Positions 53,839 through 62,005 of a DNA stretch of 64,000 nucleotides are shown here, piece after piece; the stretch's first letter is position 1; each line of letters opens with the position of its first letter. The DNA comes from Tsukamurella pseudospumae (GTDB lineage Bacteria > Actinomycetota > Actinomycetes > Mycobacteriales > Mycobacteriaceae): contig NZ_LSRE01000034.1 in the NCBI RefSeq assembly GCF_001575205.1, positions 165,528 to 229,527 of the forward strand. Reading direction: 5' to 3'. A program made the position numbers and the translations under genes. Below the pieces are notes generated by a model, which was given only the letters and a program-made list of their open reading frames with translations, was not told the DNA's origin and ran no database searches.

Positions 53839-55143
53839 ATGGCAGACATTCGAAGTTTCACCACTCTCGGCGGCGGATTCCCGAGTGTCGTGATCACCGC
53901 GATCGAACTGACCACGTCGATCGGAACCGACACCGAGTCGACGTGGGACGGTGTGGTCGCAGGTAGAAGTGGTATTCGTCCGCTGACCGGCGAGTTCGTC
54001 GGGGTCGAGATCGCCGACCTTCCCGTCCGTATCGGTGGGCAACTTCTCGAAGACCCGACGGCGGAGGTCCCGGAACGCCCGGATCGCCGATACGCGGGGG
54101 ACATCAGTAAGCAACACGTCTCGAAACGACGGATGTCGTACGTCGAGCAAGCTGCGCACGTGATGACGAAACGGCTGTGGGACAACGCCGGTCGACCGGA
54201 CGTCGATCCGACTCGACTGGCTGCCGTCGTCGGGACGGGACTGGGTGGGGGAGAGTCGATGGTCCAGGCTGTCGATGCCCTCCGTGATGGCGGGGTACGG
54301 ACGGTCTCACCGTTCACCGTCCAGATGGCGATGCCCAACGGTGCCTGCGCTGTCGCGGCACTGGAGATCGGTGCCCGCGCCGGCGCCATCGCGCCAGTCT
54401 CCGCCTGCTCGACCGGCAACGAAGCGATTGCGCACGCCTGGCGCCAGATCGTGTTGGGTGACGCGGACATCGCGGTCTGCGGCGGAATCGAAGGACGGAT
54501 CGACAGTCCGGTGATCGCCCCCTTCTCCATGATGCGAGCACTGTCGACGAGGAACGACGACCCCGCGCGGGCATCTCGCCCCTTCGACACGGATCGCGAC
54601 GGCTTCGTGTTCGGCGAGGCCCAAGCGTTGATGATCGTCGAGACCGAGGAGCACGCGTTGGCACGAGGTGCGAAGCCGATCGCCCGACTCATGGGTGCGG
54701 GAATCACATCCGATTCGTTCCACATGGTGCAGACCGATGTCGAGGGGCGCGGCGGGGAGCGCGCGATGCGCCGTGCGGTCGAGGTTGCCGGATTGACCCC
54801 GTCAGACATCGATCTGATCAACGCACACGCGACGGCGACGCCGATCGGCGATGTCGCTGAAGCCAAGGCGATCCGGGCGATCGGTACCGACGCCGCGGTG
54901 TACGCGCCGAAGGGCGCGCTCGGCCACTCGATCGGTGCCGTGGGCGCCTTGGAGACCGCCCTCACCGCTCTGGCCCTGCGTGACGAGGTGATTCCCCCGA
55001 CGCTCAATCTGGACAATCAGGACCCGGACATCGACCTCGACATCGTCCACGGCGATGCTCGTCGCGGACGGATCGATTATGCGCTCAACAACTCCTTCGG
55101 GTTCGGTGGCCACGACGTGGCGCTGGTACTGGGAAGGTACTGA
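53839..55143 (+). CDS. KasA/KasB-like beta-ketoacyl-ACP synthase (orphan)
   Basis: A 434-residue condensing enzyme close to mycobacterial KasA. It starts with [19 protein letters not shown] and has [29 protein letters not shown] and [18 protein letters not shown]. The active-site triad is Cys190, His330 and His363. The His330 loop reads NAHATATP, where KasA has NAHGTATP. KasA/B extend acyl-AcpM in mycolic acid synthesis. This copy is not in the usual fabD-acpM-kasA-kasB-accD operon, no ACP gene is nearby, and its codon use is less GC-biased. It could be a paralogue for a special lipid, or transferred DNA. Confidence 0.9.
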   Translation: MADIRSFTTLGGGFPSVVITAIELTTSIGTDTESTWDGVVAGRSGIRPLTGEFVGVEIADLPVRIGGQLLEDPTAEVPERPDRRYAGDISKQHVSKRRMSYVEQAAHVMTKRLWDNAGRPDVDPTRLAAVVGTGLGGGESMVQAVDALRDGGVRTVSPFTVQMAMPNGACAVAALEIGARAGAIAPVSACSTGNEAIAHAWRQIVLGDADIAVCGGIEGRIDSPVIAPFSMMRALSTRNDDPARASRPFDTDRDGFVFGEAQALMIVETEEHALARGAKPIARLMGAGITSDSFHMVQTDVEGRGGERAMRRAVEVAGLTPSDIDLINAHATATPIGDVAEAKAIRAIGTDAAVYAPKGALGHSIGAVGALETALTALALRDEVIPPTLNLDNQDPDIDLDIVHGDARRGRIDYALNNSFGFGGHDVALVLGRY

Positions 55144-55270
55144 CGGACGCGCGAAAGACGCTCGAGTTTCGTATATCACGCCCGTGCGGACTCGATGAGT
55201 GTTCCCGCATTGTCACGGCTGCTCGCATCCGGGCGGGGTGAGCCACAACCTCGAACCGTGCGCGTCGCTG

Positions 55271-55684
55271 TCACACGAGCGTGTAACTGCCGAAACTCCA
55301 GTAGTGCCCTTCGCAGTCGAGTACGCCGTACTCCCGGGAGCCGTAGGGCATCGTCTGGATCGGCATGGCGATGGTCGCGCCCGCCTGCACCGCGCGGTCG
55401 TGGTGCGTGTCCACATCGGCCAGCGTGACGTAGACGCCGCCGGTCATCGCGCCCAGCGCGGAGGGGCTGCGCATCCCGAGCGCCGCCTCGTCGCTGCCGC
55501 CGAGCAGCATGACGCGCCCGCCGCCGGTATCGATCTCCACGCCGAGGACGGCACCGTCCGGATCCCTGTGTACGGCCGTGGCCTCGAAGCCGAAGGCGGT
55601 GCACAACCATTCCTGAGCCGCCGCGACGTCGTTGTAGAAGAGCATCGCGATGGCTGTCGTCGTCGGAGACGGATCTTCATTCAT
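55271..55684 (-). CDS. VOC-superfamily (glyoxalase/bleomycin-resistance-fold) protein
   Basis: A 137-residue protein with the paired beta-alpha-beta-beta-beta modules of the VOC fold. Strand patterns are visible in TAIAMLFYNDVAAAQEWLCT, VMLLGGSDEA, GGVYVTLADVDTHHDRAV and the last motif DCEGHYWSFGSY. These proteins bind metals or small aromatics; many are of unknown role or confer drug resistance. It is encoded 22 bases downstream of the AraC-type regulator and is probably its operon partner. Confidence 0.82.
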   Translation of the reverse strand: MNEDPSPTTTAIAMLFYNDVAAAQEWLCTAFGFEATAVHRDPDGAVLGVEIDTGGGRVMLLGGSDEAALGMRSPSALGAMTGGVYVTLADVDTHHDRAVQAGATIAMPIQTMPYGSREYGVLDCEGHYWSFGSYTLV

Positions 55685-55706
55685 GAAGCCATCATCGCGA
55701 TCGCCG

Positions 55707-56567
55707 TCACTGCGCGTCTTGGACGAATGTCACGTCCTCGAAACCCCCGAGGTCGGGGAGACGCCGGTCGGCGAACTGCTGTGGCGAGCACCCGGCGAAC
55801 TCCCGGAACTCGCGACTGAGGTGGGCCTGGTCGTAGTAGCCGCAGCGGGTCGCGACGTCGACGAGATCCGTACTCCCGAGAAGGTCGGCGGCACGACCGA
55901 ATCGGACGAGTCGGTGGACGACCTTCGGCGCGTGCCCGAATTCGCGGGCGAACCGACGATGCAGGTGCTGTCGGCTCCACCCGACCGCGTCCGCGACCTC
56001 CTGGACGGATCCGCCGGCGGTGATCGCCCGGCATGCCGCCACGAGTTGCGGCGCTGGATCACCGGCGATCGCGACCCGCGCACGGAGGGCGGATTCGACG
56101 ATCCGGCACCGCTCGATCCAGTCGCGAGTATCGGCGAGCCGGTCGGCGAGGGCGTCGAGGTCGGGCCGGAACTCGCCGGTGTCCACGGCGCCGGGTACGT
56201 CCCCGAGCGGCGTTCCCAGGATCGCCCGAGCCCCCAGCGGCGTGAGGTTCGCCTGCACGCCCGCCTGGGATCCGGCGAAGTCCACATACAGTGGGCGGTC
56301 CCGGAGCGGAACCACGAACGAGGACATCGGGGTGCCGGCGGCAGCCGCAGTAGGACTCACCACGACGGGGTCCCCGAATCCGAAGATGATGACGGCCTCG
56401 GCAGCCGCCGGCTCGATGCGGCGAACCGCTCGGGGCGTGGATTCGTCGAATCCCTCGATCGACCGCACGAACGGTGCCAGCAGCGGATCGGGACGGTACA
56501 GGACCTGAGTCCAGCGTCCCAGGTCCGATTCGTGGCTCACCACGACGGCCGGTCGTTCCGATGACAC
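55707..56567 (-). CDS. AraC-family transcriptional regulator
   Basis: A 286-residue regulator. The N-terminal effector domain (about 1-150) is beta-rich. The C-terminal helix-turn-helix pair is clear: SVQEVADAVGWSRQHLHRRF and DVATRCGYYDQAHLSREFRE with GCSPQQFA. It lacks a transmembrane segment. It starts at ATG 56567 and is divergent from a VOC gene at 56648, with about 80 bases between, so it may control both VOC genes. Effector unknown. Confidence 0.88.
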   Translation of the reverse strand: MSSERPAVVVSHESDLGRWTQVLYRPDPLLAPFVRSIEGFDESTPRAVRRIEPAAAEAVIIFGFGDPVVVSPTAAAAGTPMSSFVVPLRDRPLYVDFAGSQAGVQANLTPLGARAILGTPLGDVPGAVDTGEFRPDLDALADRLADTRDWIERCRIVESALRARVAIAGDPAPQLVAACRAITAGGSVQEVADAVGWSRQHLHRRFAREFGHAPKVVHRLVRFGRAADLLGSTDLVDVATRCGYYDQAHLSREFREFAGCSPQQFADRRLPDLGGFEDVTFVQDAQ

Positions 56568-56647
56568 CGCTTGAGCGTAGTCCCGCCGGCGCAGGGGATC
56601 GGTTCGAAATCGGCTGGACCTCGTCGTGGGCCGATAGCCTCGAGGAC

Positions 56648-57085
56648 ATGCCGATCACACTCGAGAACGTCGCGATCGCGGTGCGCGATCTGGAAGCGAC
56701 CATCGCGTTCTTCACGGACCTTGGCCTCACCGTCATCGGCCGCCAGACGGTCAGTGGTGAATGGACCGACACCGCCGTCGGGCTCGACGGCAACCACGCG
56801 AAGATCGCGATGCTCGAGACACCCGGCGGGCAGGGGCACATCGAGCTGTTCGAGTACATCCATCCCGACGCCATCGAGACCGAGCCGACTCTGCCCAACG
56901 AGATCGGGATGCACCGCGTCGCCTTCTCGGTGGACGACCTGGACGAGGCCCTCGCGATCGCCGCGAAGCACGGCTGCCACCCGCTCCGTGGCGTCGGCAC
57001 CTACGAGGACGTCTACCGGCTCACGTACGTCCGCGGGCCGAGTGGCATCATCGTGATGCTCGCGGAGGAACTCGGGAAGCGCTGA
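56648..57085 (+). CDS. VOC-superfamily protein
   Basis: A 145-residue glyoxalase/dioxygenase-fold protein: ITLENVAIAVRDLEATIAFF (first module) and GMHRVAFSVDDLDEALAIAA (second module), with HIELFEY as the metal-side strand. The final motif YVRGPSGIIVMLAEELG resembles lactoylglutathione lyase or methylmalonyl-CoA epimerase relatives. Starts at ATG 56648; its 3' end overlaps the convergent LysR gene by 38 bases. Substrate unknown; the AraC regulator next door probably controls it. Confidence 0.82.
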   Translation: MPITLENVAIAVRDLEATIAFFTDLGLTVIGRQTVSGEWTDTAVGLDGNHAKIAMLETPGGQGHIELFEYIHPDAIETEPTLPNEIGMHRVAFSVDDLDEALAIAAKHGCHPLRGVGTYEDVYRLTYVRGPSGIIVMLAEELGKR

Positions 57086-57968
57086 CGACTCCGGCCGCAG
57101 CCCGACGGATCGCGGCCACTGCGTCGCGTACCCGCGGGTCCGCTGCGGCGCGCGCGGAGCTCCAGGTCGCGTACGTGGAGAGGTGACCGCCACCGTCGAC
57201 CTCGAGGAAGACGACGTCCTCGTCGCGCAACAGGCGCGCGGTGGTGCCGGTGTCCCGCGTCGACAGGGTGAACGCCTGCCCGGCCGCGACGAGCTGTGCG
57301 ACACCGGCGAAGTTGGAGTCCGGGACCGTCGCGCGGCGGTGCACGCCCGCGGATCGCAGTGTCTCGTCCAGTCTCCCGTACAGCGCCGGTGCCGCCGTCC
57401 GGTCGATCGATGCGAACGCGAGGTCCGCGAGCTCGGAGAGGTGCACCGAGGTCCGGTCCCCGAACGCGGTGCCGCGACCCACGACGGCGTACGTCGCCCG
57501 GCGCTCGAGGAGCACGGCGTCGACACCGGGTTCCTCGATCGGGCCGTGCGCGACGGCGAGTTCCAGCTCGCCGGCGCGGACGGCGGCGAGCAGCGGCCCG
57601 GTGTGGGCGGGGGACAGCAACGCCTCGATTCCGGGGCGGATCTCGGCGATCGCGCCGAGCACGAGATCGCGTGCCGCTCCGGACACGTCCGGCGCGATGC
57701 CGAGGGACATCCGCGCGGGCGCGGCGGAGGACGCGATGGCGTCGAACCGGGCCAGTACGTCGGTCGCCCGGGGCAGCAGCTCGGAGCCGCGGGACGTCAG
57801 GTCGAGGCTATGGTGCGACCGCACGAACAATGCGGCGCCGAGTTCCCGTTCGAGGTCGCGGATCCGGCGGCTCAGGGGCGACGCGGTCATGTGCAGCCGC
57901 TCGGCGGCGCGGGCGACGGTGCCCTCCTCCGCCACCGCCACGAAGTAGCGCAGATGCCAGATCTCCAT
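57048..57968 (-). CDS. LysR-family transcriptional regulator
   Basis: A 306-residue LTTR. The N-terminal winged HTH is LRYFVAVAEEGTVARAAERL and SPLSRRIRDLERELGAALFV; the rest is the effector-binding domain with LAVAHGPIEE. LysR proteins usually activate a divergent gene in response to a pathway metabolite. The divergent target is the AtuA/CoA-transferase operon, start to start 120 bases apart, with inverted repeats at 57987-58007. It probably regulates that operon. Confidence 0.9.
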   Translation of the reverse strand: MEIWHLRYFVAVAEEGTVARAAERLHMTASPLSRRIRDLERELGAALFVRSHHSLDLTSRGSELLPRATDVLARFDAIASSAAPARMSLGIAPDVSGAARDLVLGAIAEIRPGIEALLSPAHTGPLLAAVRAGELELAVAHGPIEEPGVDAVLLERRATYAVVGRGTAFGDRTSVHLSELADLAFASIDRTAAPALYGRLDETLRSAGVHRRATVPDSNFAGVAQLVAAGQAFTLSTRDTGTTARLLRDEDVVFLEVDGGGHLSTYATWSSARAAADPRVRDAVAAIRRAAAGVVSASRVPPRASR

Positions 57969-57986
57969 CCCCGGACCCTACGCGCC

Positions 57987-58007
57987 ACCGGACCGTTGCG
58001 GTCCGGT
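57987..58007. promoter_or_regulatory. Inverted repeat in the LysR/AtuA divergent promoter
   Basis: ACCGGACCG-TTG-CGGTCCGGT, a perfect 9-bp dyad between the LysR start (57968) and the AtuA start (58089). A second, shorter dyad (GTTCG / CGAAC) follows at about 58006-58021. Possible LysR binding site. Confidence 0.5.
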
Positions 58008-58088
58008 TCGCGGGCCCGAACGGTCCTGGCCCGACGGTGCCGGAGCGGCCTACCGTCGAACCTGGACGACGCGACGATGGAGGCGGTC

Positions 58089-59876
58089 ATGGAGCAGCGA
58101 CCGGTGCGGATCGCCAATTTCTCGGGGTACTTGGGGGATCGCGCGACGGCGATCGACGAGGTGATGGCGGGCGACCCCGTCGACGTCATGGTCGGCGACT
58201 ACCTCGCCGAGATCACGCTCGCCGGGCTCGTCGGCGCGTTCCGGTCGAACCCGCGGGCGGGCTACGTGCCCGTGTTCGTCGAGCAGCTGCGACCGCACCT
58301 GACGGCGATCGCGGACCGCCGGATCACGGTGATCACCAACGCGGGCGGGTTCAATCCCGCGGCACTCGCCGCTGCGCTCCGCGAGGAAGCGGCGGAGGCC
58401 GGAGCGGACCTGCGGATCGCGCACGTCGAAGGAGATGCCGTCTTCGAGCGACTCGAGGAGCTCGCCGCCGCAGGACACCGCCTCGACAACCTCGACACCG
58501 GCGCCCCGATCGATACCTGGCGCGCGGAACCGTTGGCGGCCAACGCCTATCTCGGCGGATGGGGCATCACCGCGGCTCTGGCCGAGGGGGCGGACATCGT
58601 CGTCTGCGGCCGCGTCACCGATGCCTCCCTCATCACCGGCCCCGCAGCCTGGTGGCATCACTGGGACCGCGAGGATTTCGACGCCCTCGCCGGCGCCGTC
58701 GTCGCGGGCCACATCATCGAGTGCGGTCCGCAGGCCGTGGGCGGCAACTTCTCCGGGTTCTCCGGACTCGGCGACCTGCGCCGGCCCGGCTTCCCGATCG
58801 CGGAGATCTCGGCGGACGGTTCCGCCCTGATCACCAAGCACGCGCGGGACGGCGGCGCCGTCACCGTCGACACCGTGACCGCGCAGCTGGTCTACGAGAT
58901 CCAGGGCCCGACCTACTTGAACCCGGACGTCACCGTCGGGCTGCAGGGCGTGCGCCTGGAGCAGGACGGGCCCGATCGAGTGCGGGTGTCCGGCGCCGCC
59001 GGCTCGCCGCCACCCGCGACGACCAAGGTCGCGACCTTCGGAATCGTCGGGTACCGGGTGGTCGGGACCGTCTTCGCCACGGGCACTGAGGTTCCCGCGA
59101 AGGTGGACCTGCTGCGGTCGCAGCTCGAGCTCGACCGGCCCGACGGAGTGGAGGTGACCGTGACCCAGGTGGGCGTTCCCGCCGCCGACCCCGAGACCCA
59201 GTGGGAGGCGACCGTCGCGCTGCGCGTGCTCGCCACGGCCCCCACGGCGGAGGCTCTCACCGCGTACGGGCTGATCCGCCGCCTGGGCAGCCTCTACCTG
59301 CAGAGCTTCCCCGGCATCTTCCACGACGGCGCCTCGGTGCTCCAGGGCGCGCCCGTGCCGACCATCGACTACTGGCCCGGCCTGCTCCCGACGGCGGAGC
59401 TGTCTCACCGCGCGGTCCTCGACGACGGGAGCGTGATCGAGATCGCGCCTCCGGACGCGACCCTGGCGCCGGATCAGCCCGTGCACCCGGAGCCGGACCC
59501 GGTGCCCGACACCGGTCCGGTGCAGGAGGTTCCGCTCGGCACGGTCGCCCACGCCCGGAGCGGGGACAAGGGTGGGAACAGCAACGTCGGGATCTGGGCG
59601 CCGGACGCGGCCGCCTGGCCGTGGTTGCGCCGCTTCCTCTCCACCGACGAGGTGCGGCGCCTGTTCCCCGACGCCAAGGGCCTCGACATCGTGCGGCACG
59701 AGTTCCCCGAGCTCCATGCGGTCCACTTCGTGTTCCGAGGGTTGCTGGGGACGGGCGGATCGTCGAACGACCGCATCGACCAGGTGGGCAAGGCGGTGGG
59801 CGAGTACCTGCGGTCCCGGATCGTGCCGGTGCCCGAGTCCGTCCTCGCGGCAACCGGACCGGAGGCCCGACGGTGA
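58089..59876 (+). CDS. AtuA-family acyclic terpene utilisation protein (DUF1446)
   Basis: A 595-residue protein beginning RIANFSGYLGDRATAIDEVM. The DUF1446/AtuA domain fills about 1-450 (VVCGRVTDASLITGPAAW, ECGPQAVGGNFSGFSG). A small C-terminal AtuA-like domain follows (LGTVAHARSGDKGGNSNVGI). In pseudomonads AtuA belongs to citronellol and geraniol degradation, but its activity is not established. ATG 58089 has GGAGG five bases upstream, so I prefer it to the ATG at 58077. It is co-translated with the CoA-transferase (GTGA overlap) and divergent from LysR. A terpenoid, branched acid or similar substrate is plausible. Confidence 0.88.
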   Translation: MEQRPVRIANFSGYLGDRATAIDEVMAGDPVDVMVGDYLAEITLAGLVGAFRSNPRAGYVPVFVEQLRPHLTAIADRRITVITNAGGFNPAALAAALREEAAEAGADLRIAHVEGDAVFERLEELAAAGHRLDNLDTGAPIDTWRAEPLAANAYLGGWGITAALAEGADIVVCGRVTDASLITGPAAWWHHWDREDFDALAGAVVAGHIIECGPQAVGGNFSGFSGLGDLRRPGFPIAEISADGSALITKHARDGGAVTVDTVTAQLVYEIQGPTYLNPDVTVGLQGVRLEQDGPDRVRVSGAAGSPPPATTKVATFGIVGYRVVGTVFATGTEVPAKVDLLRSQLELDRPDGVEVTVTQVGVPAADPETQWEATVALRVLATAPTAEALTAYGLIRRLGSLYLQSFPGIFHDGASVLQGAPVPTIDYWPGLLPTAELSHRAVLDDGSVIEIAPPDATLAPDQPVHPEPDPVPDTGPVQEVPLGTVAHARSGDKGGNSNVGIWAPDAAAWPWLRRFLSTDEVRRLFPDAKGLDIVRHEFPELHAVHFVFRGLLGTGGSSNDRIDQVGKAVGEYLRSRIVPVPESVLAATGPEARR

Positions 59877-61360
59877 CCGACCCACTCGCCGAGCGCATTC
59901 GCGCCACCGTCGCGAACCCGGCGACGGACGACGGCTACGACCTGAACGCAGCACTGGACGAGGTGCTCGCCGCCCTCGGCATGACTGCCGCGGACATCGG
60001 CGGTGAGATCCGGTTCCGCGGAGCCGATCCCGTGGTGCCCAGCACACTGCGCCTCGCCGGGGCCACGTCGATCGCGCTCGCGGCGAAGTCCGCTGCTGTC
60101 GCGAAACTGTGGCGCCTGCGCGGCGGCGAGGGGCAGGACATCGACATCGACATCCGGCCCACCCCGCACCGCCTGTGCCCGTTCTACGACCGCCGCTGGG
60201 AGCTGCTGAACGGCTACCCGGCGGCCTCGTCGGCCGACGCCACCAATGCCTTCGGTTTCCGCTTCTACCGGACCCGCGACGACCGCTGGGTGATGCCGCT
60301 CAACCCCTACCCGAAGATCAAGGTCGCCGCGCAACGGCTCCTGGGCGCCCCCGACGACGAGGCCGCCGTCGCTGCGGCCATCGCCCGGCGGGACGGGCTC
60401 GAGCTGGAGGCGGCCGCCGCCGAGGCCGGGGTGGTGCTGCCGATGCTGCGGTCCGCGGGGGAGTTCCTCGAGCACCCGCAGTACGTCGACGGCGTCGCGG
60501 GCACGCCGCTGGTCGAGATCACGAGGATCGGCGAATCCGCGCCCGAACCGCTGCCGGCGGGCGAGCAGCCGTTGTCGGGGATCCGCGCCCTCGGGATGGG
60601 GCACGTCATCGCGGGTGCGGGCGCCGGGCGCGCGCTCGCCCTGCACGGCGCCGACGTGCTCAACGTCTGGCGTCCGGGCGAGCACGAGCACGACACCACC
60701 TACGTGACCGCGAACGTCGGGGTCCGGTCGTGCCTCCTCAGTCCGCACCGCGCCGACGGTGCCGAGACCCTGCGGGAACTCGCCGCCGGGGCGGACGTGT
60801 TCTACGCGAACCGCCGGCCGGGGTACCTGGCGTCGATCGGGATGTCCGCCGAGCAACTCGTCGAGCGACGGCCGGGCATCGTCCACGCCACCGCATCGCT
60901 CTTCGGCGGCGAGGGGCCGTGGGCCGATCGGGTGGGCTTCGACCAGACGGCGGGCAGCCTCGTGGGGATGATGAATCTCGAAGGCGGTGACGGGGACCCG
61001 GCGCTGCCGCCGATCCTCGTCGTCAACGACTACATCGTCTCGTGGCTCATGGCCGCGGGGATCACGGAGGCCCTCACGCGGCGCGCCGTCGACGGCGGGA
61101 GCTATCGCGTGCACGTCTCCCTGGTTCGCGTAGCGCTGTGGATCCTGTCACTCGGCGTCTTCGACCGCGACTACGCGCACCGGATCGCGGGGACGGCGGG
61201 GGAACACGAGTACCCGCAGCCCGAGACCTTCACCTCCGACACGCCCCTGGGGCGGTATCAGGGCGTGACGGACCAGGTTCGCATGTCCGGGACTCCGGGC
61301 GAGTACCGCACCGTCCTCGTCCCGAGGGGCTCGAGCGACGCGGTGTGGCTGCCCCGCTGA
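59873..61360 (+). CDS. CaiB/BaiF (family III) CoA-transferase, long two-part form
   Basis: A 495-residue CoA-transferase. The second half has the family core: LSGIRALGMGHVIAGAGAGR (N-terminal signature), DVFYANRRPGYLASIGMSAE and WADRVGFDQTAGSLVGMM with the likely catalytic Asp. The first half (FYRTRDDRWVMPLNPYPKIK) resembles the C-terminal part of ordinary CaiB proteins, so the order looks rearranged; I know similar long forms in other bacteria. It transfers CoA between carboxylic acids by a covalent Asp thioester. GTG 59873 overlaps the AtuA stop. It likely activates the AtuA substrate. Confidence 0.85.
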   Translation: MTDPLAERIRATVANPATDDGYDLNAALDEVLAALGMTAADIGGEIRFRGADPVVPSTLRLAGATSIALAAKSAAVAKLWRLRGGEGQDIDIDIRPTPHRLCPFYDRRWELLNGYPAASSADATNAFGFRFYRTRDDRWVMPLNPYPKIKVAAQRLLGAPDDEAAVAAAIARRDGLELEAAAAEAGVVLPMLRSAGEFLEHPQYVDGVAGTPLVEITRIGESAPEPLPAGEQPLSGIRALGMGHVIAGAGAGRALALHGADVLNVWRPGEHEHDTTYVTANVGVRSCLLSPHRADGAETLRELAAGADVFYANRRPGYLASIGMSAEQLVERRPGIVHATASLFGGEGPWADRVGFDQTAGSLVGMMNLEGGDGDPALPPILVVNDYIVSWLMAAGITEALTRRAVDGGSYRVHVSLVRVALWILSLGVFDRDYAHRIAGTAGEHEYPQPETFTSDTPLGRYQGVTDQVRMSGTPGEYRTVLVPRGSSDAVWLPR

Positions 61361-61429
61361 GCGATCGGTCCCGACGACCTCGCAGGGTGCTCACAGTCGA
61401 GTCCCAGGATCAGGACCTTTCCTCAGAGC

Positions 61430-61915
61430 ATGACCGTTCCCGCGAGTGCCCCGACCGTCAACGGCGTGCCACTGCATCCGCTGCTCGTGCACTTCGCCGT
61501 GGTCTTCATCGTGCTCGCCGTGGTCCTCTCGATCGCGGCCGTGGTGTGGCCCGCTGCGCGTCGGCGGCTCGGCTTCCTCGTGCCGCTGGTCGCGCTCGTG
61601 GCCACCGCGCTGACGCCGATCACGACGAACGCGGGCGAGGCGCTCGCGGATACGAAGAAGCACATCAACCCCGTGCTCGCACAGCACATCGATCTCGGTC
61701 ACGAGATGATCTGGTGGATCGCGCCGCTCTTCGTCGCGACCCTCGCGTTCTGGGCTGTGCACGACTTCCGGTCGGGCGAGGGGGACGGGCTGCACGGCGG
61801 GCGCCGGATCGCCGGGTGGGTCCTGTCCGTCGTGATCGTGGCGCTGGCGGTGGGCAGTGCCATCTGGGTCTACCGGATCGGTGACACCGGCGCGCAGTCC
61901 GTCTGGCTGTACTGA
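61430..61915 (+). CDS. DUF2231 four-helix membrane protein
   Basis: A 161-residue integral membrane protein. It starts with the DUF2231 signature GVPLHPLLVHFAVVFIVLAV and has four helices at about 18-42, 47-67, 92-110 and 124-150. The conserved His pairs (HPLLVHF, GHEM) may bind a haem or metal. Related proteins are often annotated as predicted membrane proteins near cytochromes. Here it stands alone, convergent with the secreted repeat protein. Function unknown. Confidence 0.8.
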   Translation: MTVPASAPTVNGVPLHPLLVHFAVVFIVLAVVLSIAAVVWPAARRRLGFLVPLVALVATALTPITTNAGEALADTKKHINPVLAQHIDLGHEMIWWIAPLFVATLAFWAVHDFRSGEGDGLHGGRRIAGWVLSVVIVALAVGSAIWVYRIGDTGAQSVWLY

Positions 61916-61957
61916 TCGACTCGCATCTCCGGTTCCGGAGTAGGACGGACACGCCGA

Positions 61958-61988
61958 CGGCGGCCGGGGCGTGTTGCCCCGACCGCCG
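61958..61988. terminator. Bidirectional hairpin terminator
   Basis: CGGCGGCCGGGGC / GCCCCGACCGCCG, a 13-bp stem with one mismatch and a 5-base loop, between the convergent DUF2231 gene and the secreted repeat protein gene. Confidence 0.7.
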
Positions 61989-62005
61989 TGCGGATCGAAC
62001 CTGTC

